Source: Bacillota bacterium (GTDB lineage: Bacteria > Bacillota > Clostridia > Oscillospirales > Ruminococcaceae). Taken from it: a DNA stretch of 10,954 nucleotides. The stretch spans positions 1 to 10,954 of the forward strand of contig JAEWYJ010000134.1 of assembly GCA_023395695.1 (NCBI GenBank). Reading direction: 5' to 3'. The notes under the pieces were generated by a model that saw only the letters and a list, made by a program, of their open reading frames with translations, was not told where the DNA came from and made no database searches. Shown here piece by piece: positions 1 through 5,499 of the stretch (its first letter is position 1; the number at the start of each line of letters is the position of its first letter). The position numbers and the translations under genes were made by a program.

Positions 1-158
1 AATTGCATGCAGGCAAGATGACGTTTGCCTTTGCACGCTAAATTGCCCTGCTTGTAGCCCGTCAAGACGTCTTGTTTTTCCAATGCTTTGATTATAAGCG
101 CTATGTGAAAGCATTTTAGCGCCGCAATGGACCTTGCCTGTAAATGGTACGGAAATTT
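1..158. other. Non-coding stretch with palindromes downstream of the thioesterase gene
   Basis: I see no supportable gene here. A short open stretch in plus frame 3 ends at a TAA at 39-41 and could be the tail of a truncated gene, but it is too short to judge. Several symmetric elements are visible: a perfect 12-bp palindrome CAAGACGTCTTG at 63-74 followed by a short T run, an 8-bp inverted repeat AATGCTTT (82-89) / AAAGCATT (108-115), and GCGCTA (98-103) / TAGCGC (117-122). The last two cannot form at the same time. None is a convincing terminator for the minus-strand operon that ends at 159, because no T tract follows the stem on that strand. Confidence 0.4.
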
Positions 159-638
159 TCAAGAATGCGCCTCGTCGTCGAATATCAGCTTTTCCTGCCC
201 GGCGCAATAAAAGATAGCCGTAGCCGTTGCGCAAAGCGTGCGCGTTTTTTCAGAAAATCCTTCGGCTGTAAGCTGTACGAAGGTCTTGCCAACCCGTGTG
301 GCCCGGGCCGTTATCAGCAGATGATCCTTATTGGGTGCGGGGCTCAAAAAGCTCAACGAAAGATTCACCGTCGGCGTAAAGGTGCCGCTGAGCGCCAGCG
401 ACGTAATGCCCATCGTAATATCAAACATGGTACAAAGCATACCGCCGTGCACAACTCCGCCGGGGTTCATCATCCAATCGTTTGTTTCAAAGCGTAGCGT
501 CAGCGTCTGCGTTGCATAATCGCACTCGACAATTTCATAGGTCAGGCGGCGGTTGATGCAATCTTCCCGACTGTTTCTGACGTAGTTAAGATACCAGCCG
601 GCCCTGCGTTCCATTAAAAGCGTCTCGGGTGATTTCAT
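159..638 (-). CDS. PaaI-family hotdog-fold acyl-CoA thioesterase
   Basis: A 159-residue protein predicted to hydrolyse acyl- or aryl-CoA thioesters in the cytoplasm. The length suits a single hotdog domain. The segment NPGGVVHGGMLCTMFD (58-73) carries the family hallmark: an Asn-Pro/His-Gly-Gly loop (N58, H64, G65, G66) followed by D73 on the central helix, which in the PaaI family supplies the catalytic acid. The following strands (about 88-100 and 106-126) fit the sheet. The start ATG is preceded by AGGGAGGAC at good spacing. The upstream carrier gene ends only 10 bases before it, so the two are almost certainly co-transcribed. The acyl substrate cannot be read from sequence. PaaI relatives act on phenylacetyl-, hydroxybenzoyl- or medium-chain acyl-CoA, and a general housekeeping role is equally possible. 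The family call is firm; the specific function is not. Confidence 0.9.
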   Translation of the reverse strand: MKSPETLLMERRAGWYLNYVRNSREDCINRRLTYEIVECDYATQTLTLRFETNDWMMNPGGVVHGGMLCTMFDITMGITSLALSGTFTPTVNLSLSFLSPAPNKDHLLITARATRVGKTFVQLTAEGFSEKTRTLCATATAIFYCAGQEKLIFDDEAHS

Positions 639-648
639 AGTGTCCTCC

Positions 649-1413
649 CTACTTTAAAAAATCGGCTAAAATTTTTAAAAATAAACCGGCAATCACACAG
701 GTCATCACAGGGCGGATGAACCGGCTGCCTTTTTCAATCGCCATTTTAGAGCCTAGAAAATTACCAAGTGCCGCGCACAATATGCACGGAACAGCGACGG
801 TATACAACACCTTGCCGCCCAGCATATAGGTGATGAGCGCACCGACGTTGGAACCCAGATTGACCACCTTGGCATTTGCGGTTGCGGTTACCATTGAATA
901 GCCGATAAAGGCCGTAAAGCTCATAAGCAAAAACGTCCCGGCTCCGGGGCCGAAAACGCCGTCGTATATACCTATGCCAACGCCGATGCCAAGGCAGCGC
1001 AGGTTCTCTTTTCGGGGTTCTATAAAATGATTTTCGTCGCTGCCAAGCTGCTTGCGGGTCAGCATAAAAACCGCCACGACCGGTAAGCAAAGCATCATCA
1101 TCATTTGTACCGTCTCGTCAGACAACAGCAGCACCAGCTTTGCGCCAAATAAGCCCCCAACAATCGCGCCGGCTGCGGAGATTAACGCCGGCTGCAAACG
1201 GATACTCCCGCTTTTGGCAAATTGCCGTACCGCAATAGCGGTACCAAAGGACGACGCCAGTTTGTTGGTGCCGTAAGCAACATGCACCGGCAAGCCTGCA
1301 AAAAGATACGCCGGCAGGCTGATTAACCCGCCGCCGCCTGCAACGGAATCGACAAATCCTGCAAAAAACACCAGCGGAAGCAGGATGGAATAATTCTCTA
1401 TTGTGAATGGCAT
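649..1413 (-). CDS. TSUP (TauE/SafE) family membrane carrier
   Basis: A 254-residue, very hydrophobic protein of usual length for the 4-toluene sulfonate uptake permease (TSUP) family, with about 7-8 membrane segments. The internal duplication typical of the family is visible: GFVDSVAGGGGLISLPA (19-35) in the first half and GIYDGVFGPGAGTF (148-161) in the second, plus the GTNK motif (48-51). Characterised relatives move sulfite, sulfoacetate, taurine-derived sulfonates or other small organic anions. The substrate here is unknown. The start ATG has GGGGAG five bases upstream. The gene is first in a two-gene operon with the downstream thioesterase and is transcribed divergently from an IclR regulator. 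Its promoter has a perfect TTGACA -35, and an inverted repeat covers the -10, so local repression is likely (inference). Confidence 0.9.
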   Translation of the reverse strand: MPFTIENYSILLPLVFFAGFVDSVAGGGGLISLPAYLFAGLPVHVAYGTNKLASSFGTAIAVRQFAKSGSIRLQPALISAAGAIVGGLFGAKLVLLLSDETVQMMMMLCLPVVAVFMLTRKQLGSDENHFIEPRKENLRCLGIGVGIGIYDGVFGPGAGTFLLMSFTAFIGYSMVTATANAKVVNLGSNVGALITYMLGGKVLYTVAVPCILCAALGNFLGSKMAIEKGSRFIRPVMTCVIAGLFLKILADFLK

Positions 1414-1450
1414 TTTAACTCCCCATTTTAATATGTCAATATAAAAGCAG

Positions 1451-1466
1451 TTCTACTCTACTAGAA
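1451..1466. promoter_or_regulatory. Inverted repeat TTCTA-N6-TAGAA, candidate operator
   Basis: The 16-bp element has perfect 5-bp arms around a 6-bp centre. It covers the -10 hexamer (1455-1460) of the minus-strand carrier promoter. Its position would let a bound dimer block RNA polymerase. The divergent IclR protein is the natural candidate ligand, but no IclR consensus can be matched with confidence. Confidence 0.4.
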
Positions 1467-1483
1467 GCGCCTGCCTTTGTCAA
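1455..1483 (-). promoter_or_regulatory. Sigma-A type promoter of the carrier-thioesterase operon
   Basis: On the minus strand a perfect -35 TTGACA (1483-1478) is followed, after exactly 17 bases, by TAGAGT (1460-1455), which matches four of six positions of the -10 consensus. Transcription would start near 1448, leaving a leader of about 35 bases before the ATG at 1413. Confidence 0.6.
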
Positions 1484-1502
1484 CCCAATTTATACCCGCA
1501 GC

Positions 1503-1531
1503 TTGACCGGTGTGCGTAAAGATGTTACAAT
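1503..1531 (+). promoter_or_regulatory. Sigma-A type promoter of the IclR-family gene
   Basis: TTGACC (1503-1508), 17 bases, then TACAAT (1526-1531). Both hexamers match five of six consensus positions. A TG one base upstream of the -10 (1523-1524) gives an extended -10 element. Predicted start is near 1538. An imperfect symmetry AAAAT-GA-ATTTT (1542-1553) lies just downstream of the start and could be an autoregulatory site (weak inference). Confidence 0.7.
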
Positions 1532-1572
1532 CATATACGTGAAAATGAATTTTACACCGGAGGGAATAAATT

Positions 1573-2301
1573 ATGGCCAGTGCGGACGCCAGCGTAAAGG
1601 TCATCGAGCGCGCACTCAAGATGCTCAACTGCTTTACCAAAGAAAAGCTGAGCCTGTCTCTTGTTGAAATTGCAAGAGAAATAGATCTGCCGCCAAGTAC
1701 GACTTCGCGCATTCTTGCAACACTTGAAAAATACAGCTACCTTTATCGCGACGAAGAAACCCAGCGCTACTATCTGGGGCCAAGCATCGCGCGCCTTGGA
1801 ACACTATGTTATTCGCACATGGATTTTCGGCGTATTGCCGTCCCATATATGATTCAGCTGCGCGAAATCTATAACGAAAGTGTGGGCCTTTATGTTCCGA
1901 ACAACGGTCACCGCGTATGCATTGAGCGTATTGAGAGCACCCATCCTTTAAAGCGTATTCTAAACATTGGCGACCGGCTGCCACTGACTCGCGGCGCTTC
2001 AGGTCGCTTGCTGCTGGCTTATCAGCCTCAGGCGGTCATCGACGAGCTTCTGCTGGCTGACCCTTATACCACCAATGAGCGATTGGCTGAAATTCGCACC
2101 GTGGGCTATTCCACCAGCCGCAGCGAACGCGAAGAGGGCGTGGTGTCTGTTGCTGCTCCGATCTTTGACTCGCATCACAGGGTGGTGGCCGCACTCAATA
2201 TTTCAGGCCCCGCCGCGCGTATTGATATTGAACTGATGAACGAAATGGCTTTTAAGGCCAAGGAATTCGCGCTGCGTATTTCTCAGGAAATGGGCTTTTG
2301 A
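1573..2301 (+). CDS. IclR-family transcriptional regulator
   Basis: A 242-residue protein with full IclR architecture. An N-terminal winged helix-turn-helix spans about residues 7-68, with recognition-helix region LPPSTTSRILATLEKY at 39-54 and a wing ending RYYLGP. A C-terminal effector-binding domain spans about 80-240. Family landmarks are LPLTRGASGRLLLA (136-149) and the closing strand and helix segment around AAPIFDSHHRVVAALNISGP (194-213). IclR proteins are dimers or tetramers that bind small carboxylates or aromatic acids and act on neighbouring, often divergent, genes. Here the divergent neighbours are a TSUP carrier and a CoA thioesterase. The start has GGAGGG eight bases upstream and a strong promoter. 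The gene is monocistronic and closes with an intrinsic terminator. The effector is unknown. Confidence 0.93.
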   Translation: MASADASVKVIERALKMLNCFTKEKLSLSLVEIAREIDLPPSTTSRILATLEKYSYLYRDEETQRYYLGPSIARLGTLCYSHMDFRRIAVPYMIQLREIYNESVGLYVPNNGHRVCIERIESTHPLKRILNIGDRLPLTRGASGRLLLAYQPQAVIDELLLADPYTTNERLAEIRTVGYSTSRSEREEGVVSVAAPIFDSHHRVVAALNISGPAARIDIELMNEMAFKAKEFALRISQEMGF

Positions 2302-2346
2302 TAAGCGGCGCCAGAAAACGTGTTGCTATTTTTATGATGGCTACTT

Positions 2347-2391
2347 AAATTACCGCAGGATATGGCGCATATCCTGCGGTAATTTTATTTT
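2347..2391 (+). terminator. Intrinsic terminator after the IclR-family gene
   Basis: A perfect 17-bp stem (2347-2363 with 2369-2385) around a 5-base GGCGC loop is followed on the plus strand by a T-rich tail up to about 2391. It sits between convergent genes. On the minus strand, 24 bases past the lipoprotein stop, it may also act, but the T run there is poor. Confidence 0.85.
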
Positions 2392-2408
2392 GAAGACCAC
2401 TTTTTTCC

Positions 2409-3890
2409 TCACGAATCTGCTTTCGCCCTGTTGGTAACGCTGTTTTTCATATAATAAAATTCATCCGCCCCTGCCCCAAGCCGGATTGTAACGGCATGAC
2501 TGAACTGGTACCGGTCGGTGATATCATACCAGTCGCAGGAAAGCGTCACCAGACCGTTCTCCTGAACAAAGTGGGTCACAACACCTTCAAGACCTACGCC
2601 GCCGTAGCCCCCCTCAAAATGGTAGCTGTCGTTTTGCGGGTCGTAATATTCCGTCCCCTTGCGGTCTTGTGCCAGACGGGCGCGAAACTGTTCTGCCGTC
2701 ACCGGAAAATGGCGTGTCACCGTCCCCTCGACGACAGACGCGGGAACATCAACGCCGAATTTGTCGTATTCTTCCCTTCGCCCTTCCTGTGCGGCGCTGG
2801 AATAGTAAAGCAGGTAAGGGCGAAAATCCTGTGCGAAGCTCTGCTCGGTGTAATCTCTGTCAAACGGGCAGTAAAAGCCCCATACACTGAGGTATTTATT
2901 GTAATAGTCCTGTTGCTCAGGCGTCATATCGGGTTTATAGGGTCGGCTGACCTCAAAGGCGTCGGTGCTGATTTCATACGCCGCTGTCAGCGTTATTTGT
3001 TGGGCTCCGGCGTTAAAGCTGTTGCTTACCCGATAGCGGCCTGGCTCCTGCGCTCCCTCTACGCGCGTAAGATCAACTGCGTAATAACCGGTGTCCCGTG
3101 GCGGAACGGTCAGCGATTTTTCTGCCGGTGCACCCTCTTTTTCTAAAAGCGACTGCCAGGAACCGTTTTCTAATTTTTCAACTGTAAAGCGGGTCGAACA
3201 GGTCACCGGCTGTGCGCCGATATTCTCAAACCACAGCCGCAGCGCTGTTGATTCCGGCTTAAAGCTGTCAGGCGACGTGCCCATCTCAAGCTGGTAGTCC
3301 AGCGGCAGAGCGTCAAGCGCGGTGCGGATATCTGCTATTTCACGCTTTAGCGTACTGTACGCCATGCGGGATGCACTGTAATGCCGGGCAAGCGGTTGAT
3401 CGCCGCTTATTTGGGTCAGATAGACATCACCGGTTTCAAATACAGTAATATCCGCCTGTCGGCCATCCTTCATCAAAAGGCCAAACGTCATATAATCACT
3501 CTGTGGCAGCTCGGTTTCTGCAGTCATTTCCTCGATAAAATATGCGTTGACAGGAAACTGCGCCAGCGCTTCGGCAAATTGCTTTGTAAGCGCATTTTCC
3601 TGGTTTAGATAGCTCTGCTGCAAACGATGGCTGTTCGGGCAGGAAAATTCCGTGGCACTGTAGCCGTCTTTTGAAAAAATTCCACCTGTACCGTCAACAT
3701 AATAAGGCGCATTCCCGTTGTACCAGAAGGATTGAATTTCCTCGGGCGACACGTTGAGCACGGTTGTCAGCGGATTCACTTGTGGGGCGGGCAGCTCACA
3801 AGCATAACCACTGCTGCTTCGACCTGAGCAAGCAGATAACAGCACACAGGCCAGCGCCAGTAAAACAAAAAAGCTTTTTTTGAGCATCAT
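2409..3890 (-). CDS. Large lipoprotein of unknown function with Ig-like segment
   Basis: I do not recognise a named family. With the start chosen here (residues MMLKKSFF) the protein has 493 residues and a clear lipoprotein signal: Lys-Lys, a hydrophobic core and lipobox LLSAC with the lipidated cysteine at 21. It is therefore predicted to be anchored on the outer face of the membrane. Residues about 200-310 are beta-rich, with a run like ENGSWQSLL and a later PGRYRV, resembling bacterial Ig-like domains of Firmicute lipoproteins. The C-terminal part (about 380-490) contains a Tyr/Gly-rich turn HFEGGYGGVGLEG and more strands. An ATG 12 bases upstream (3902) is in frame but lacks a Shine-Dalgarno sequence, while the ATG at 3890 has GGTGG five bases before it. 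Context gives no functional clue: it appears monocistronic, between two terminators. Confidence 0.8.
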   Translation of the reverse strand: MMLKKSFFVLLALACVLLSACSGRSSSGYACELPAPQVNPLTTVLNVSPEEIQSFWYNGNAPYYVDGTGGIFSKDGYSATEFSCPNSHRLQQSYLNQENALTKQFAEALAQFPVNAYFIEEMTAETELPQSDYMTFGLLMKDGRQADITVFETGDVYLTQISGDQPLARHYSASRMAYSTLKREIADIRTALDALPLDYQLEMGTSPDSFKPESTALRLWFENIGAQPVTCSTRFTVEKLENGSWQSLLEKEGAPAEKSLTVPPRDTGYYAVDLTRVEGAQEPGRYRVSNSFNAGAQQITLTAAYEISTDAFEVSRPYKPDMTPEQQDYYNKYLSVWGFYCPFDRDYTEQSFAQDFRPYLLYYSSAAQEGRREEYDKFGVDVPASVVEGTVTRHFPVTAEQFRARLAQDRKGTEYYDPQNDSYHFEGGYGGVGLEGVVTHFVQENGLVTLSCDWYDITDRYQFSHAVTIRLGAGADEFYYMKNSVTNRAKADS

Positions 3891-4015
3891 GTACACCACC
3901 ATTTATCTTATCAGGAATGCCTGCAAAGTACTTTCTGGCCGGATGTAACGCGTACCGCACTGTCTCCGGCTCCTCCTTTAAAGGCAGAAGGCAAGCCGCC
4001 ATAATTTTATTTTAA

Positions 4016-4044
4016 ATGTTATGGTTACTTTTATGCACCGCCAA
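4016..4044 (-). promoter_or_regulatory. Candidate promoter of the large lipoprotein gene
   Basis: On the minus strand TTGGCG (4044-4039), a 17-base spacer, then TAACAT (4021-4016). Each hexamer matches four of six consensus positions. It is the best-placed pair I find upstream of the gene and would leave a leader of roughly 115-120 bases. Confidence 0.35.
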
Positions 4045-4064
4045 GCGGCCAAGCAGTTGAGATG

Positions 4065-4094
4065 TTTTCAGCATATCACATCTAACGCTGAAAA
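4065..4094. repeat. Inverted repeat TTTTCAGC / GCTGAAAA upstream of the lipoprotein promoter
   Basis: Perfect 8-bp arms (4065-4072 and 4087-4094) flank a 14-base centre that contains ATATCAC (4073-4079), the same heptamer seen twice at the exporter promoter. It could be a protein-binding site or an RNA hairpin. No T tract follows it, so it is not a terminator. Confidence 0.4.
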
Positions 4095-4118
4095 GCTATG
4101 GTTCATAGAATCAGGCGC

Positions 4119-4159
4119 CCGAAAAAGCCGCGGGCTGCTTATGCCCGCAGCTTTTTCGG
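4119..4159 (-). terminator. Intrinsic terminator of the exporter operon
   Basis: A long hairpin with arms 4119-4135 and 4143-4159, sixteen paired bases with one internal mismatch (4129/4149) and a 7-base loop. It has a GC-rich core (GCGGGC/GCCCGC) and an outer A5/T5 segment, so it can act in either direction. It lies about 40 bases beyond the ATPase stop codon. The T run is inside the stem base rather than after it, which lowers certainty. Confidence 0.6.
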
Positions 4160-4197
4160 AACGCTGATGCCTTTATAAAAATTTAATATTACATCTG

Positions 4198-4869
4198 CTA
4201 CTCGCTCAAAACACCGTCAACTATGCGCACCGTCCGATGGGCGTGAGACGCAATCTGAGCATCGTGCGTAATCATGACGATGGTGTGTCCACGCGCGTTG
4301 AGCGCCGAAAACAGCTTCATGACCTCTTCTCCGGTCGCGGAGTCCAGCGCACCGGTCGGCTCATCGGCTAAAAGCAGCCGGGGTTTTCCAATCAGCGCCC
4401 GCGCGATTGCTACGCGCTGCTGCTGCCCGCCCGAAAGTTCGTTGGGGTGGTGCCATATGCGCTCGGCTATACCCAGCATTTTCAATTGCTTTAATGCCTC
4501 CAGCTGCGCCTGCTGATGCGTCGCCCCACGCACCAAAAGCGGCATCATTACATTTTGCAGCACCGAATAGGTCGGTACAAGATGATAACGCTGAAAAATA
4601 AAACCGATAAGACGGTTGCGTACTGTTGTCAGCTGTGTATCGGTCATATCGTGAATCGGCAGCCCGGCAAGAAAATATTCCCCCGACTGTACGTCATCCA
4701 TGCAGCCCAGAACATTCATCAACGTCGACTTGCCTGAACCCGAGGGCCCGAGCACCGCCAGATACTCCCCCTCCTCTACCGTCAGGCTTACGCTTTTAAG
4801 CGCCTGCACGACGGTATCCCCTATCTCAAAATTTTTTGAAACTTGTTTGACTTCTATTAGATGCGCCAT
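4198..4869 (-). CDS. ABC transporter ATPase, MacB/LolD/YknY type
   Basis: A 223-residue cytoplasmic ATPase that powers the adjacent FtsX-type permease. All nucleotide-binding motifs are intact: Walker A GPSGSGKS (41-48), Q-loop glutamine 93, signature LSGGQQQR (145-152), Walker B LLLADE (165-170) with catalytic E170, D-loop GALD, and H-loop H202. The short form and the Walker A wording are those of the LolD/MacB/YknY group, which serve lipoprotein release or peptide/antibiotic export. I start at ATG 4869 because AGGGGGC lies six bases upstream and this leaves a 13-base gap to the preceding lipoprotein gene. An in-frame ATG at 4938 would add 23 uncharacteristic residues and overlap that gene by 56 bases. 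It is the last gene of the operon, an unusual place, since the ATPase usually precedes or follows the permease directly. Confidence 0.93.
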   Translation of the reverse strand: MAHLIEVKQVSKNFEIGDTVVQALKSVSLTVEEGEYLAVLGPSGSGKSTLMNVLGCMDDVQSGEYFLAGLPIHDMTDTQLTTVRNRLIGFIFQRYHLVPTYSVLQNVMMPLLVRGATHQQAQLEALKQLKMLGIAERIWHHPNELSGGQQQRVAIARALIGKPRLLLADEPTGALDSATGEEVMKLFSALNARGHTIVMITHDAQIASHAHRTVRIVDGVLSE

Positions 4870-4882
4870 CTGTTGCCCCCTG

Positions 4883-5488
4883 CTACCGCAGCTCGACTGC
4901 TGTAATAATTTCATCGCCGTCAACCGAATCGGTACCAAAATATATTTTAAGGGTGTTCCCTGCTTTTATAGCGGAAAAATCTTTGCTGCCGACCGCCATA
5001 CCGACAGGGATCAGATATGTTTGGGTTTCTTCGGTCGCTGCGCTTTCGGGGGAAGCGCTCCGGTCAACGGTTGGCGCCGCCGGCTCAGATGACCCAGCGG
5101 CATTACTTGTATTTTGAGAATCTGTACGGCCTGCATTTTCTTTGTTCTTTGATGTGGTTATACCGTTACCCGGTGTGATAATCAGCACCACTTCGTTACC
5201 GACAATGCTTTTAACTTTTCCGCTGACGACTTTTTCGGAGTCGGAAGCATTTACATTATTGTTTTTTGTACCGTCAGAGAATGATCCGCTGTCCCGGGCT
5301 TTTTCTTCGGTGCGGTTTTTACCGACGGTCTGCGTTTTGGATGAACGTTCGCTCTGAGACATGCCATTGCCGCGCTGTCTTTCACCTCGGGACGTCTCCT
5401 GCGCCGCCGTTTTTTGTGCATCGGCGCAGGCCGTCAGATTCACCAGCACAAGCGTCGATACAAGCAGTGCAATTTTTAATTGTCGCAT
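4883..5488 (-). CDS. Small exporter-associated lipoprotein of unknown function
   Basis: A 201-residue protein with a lipoprotein signal peptide (lipobox LTAC, lipidated cysteine 21). Residues about 24-85 are a polar, Gly/Ser/Arg/Lys/Asn-rich linker with no predicted fold. A small beta-rich domain follows in two pieces: 86-107 (VSGKVKSIVGNEVVLIITPG) and 156-200 (strands around TYLIPVGM, SAIKAGNTLKIYFG and DEIITAVEL). A second Ser/Thr/Asn/Ala-rich linker (108-155) separates them. The pattern of two strand pairs with a Lys-x-Gly-Asp/Asn turn resembles small OB/SH3-like barrels of secreted Firmicute proteins, but I cannot name the family. The ribosome site AAGGAGAG overlaps the permease stop codon and the gap is 11 bases, so it is translated with the exporter. 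A role as an extracellular accessory subunit or substrate-binding piece is inference. Confidence 0.85.
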   Translation of the reverse strand: MRQLKIALLVSTLVLVNLTACADAQKTAAQETSRGERQRGNGMSQSERSSKTQTVGKNRTEEKARDSGSFSDGTKNNNVNASDSEKVVSGKVKSIVGNEVVLIITPGNGITTSKNKENAGRTDSQNTSNAAGSSEPAAPTVDRSASPESAATEETQTYLIPVGMAVGSKDFSAIKAGNTLKIYFGTDSVDGDEIITAVELR

Positions 5489-5499
5489 ATGTTCTCTCC

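Noticed and set aside
1..158. Possible structured RNA or riboswitch
   Set aside because: The inverted repeats compete with each other, the long-range pairs (CAGGCAAG 10-17 with CTTGCCTG 133-140) do not nest with the others, and no known riboswitch core is recognisable.
1434..1439. Second TTGACA on the minus strand close to the carrier start
   Set aside because: A -10 at normal spacing would fall inside the coding region, so it cannot serve as the -35 for this gene.
2496..3146. Plus-strand open frame of 216 codons
   Set aside because: It lies wholly inside the minus-strand lipoprotein gene, has no ribosome site, and its translation is Arg/Cys-rich without domain features. It is an antisense shadow.
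4870..4938. Longer ATPase start at 4938
   Set aside because: It would add 23 residues that do not match ABC ATPases and overlap the lipoprotein gene by 56 bases. The ATG at 4869 has a proper ribosome site.
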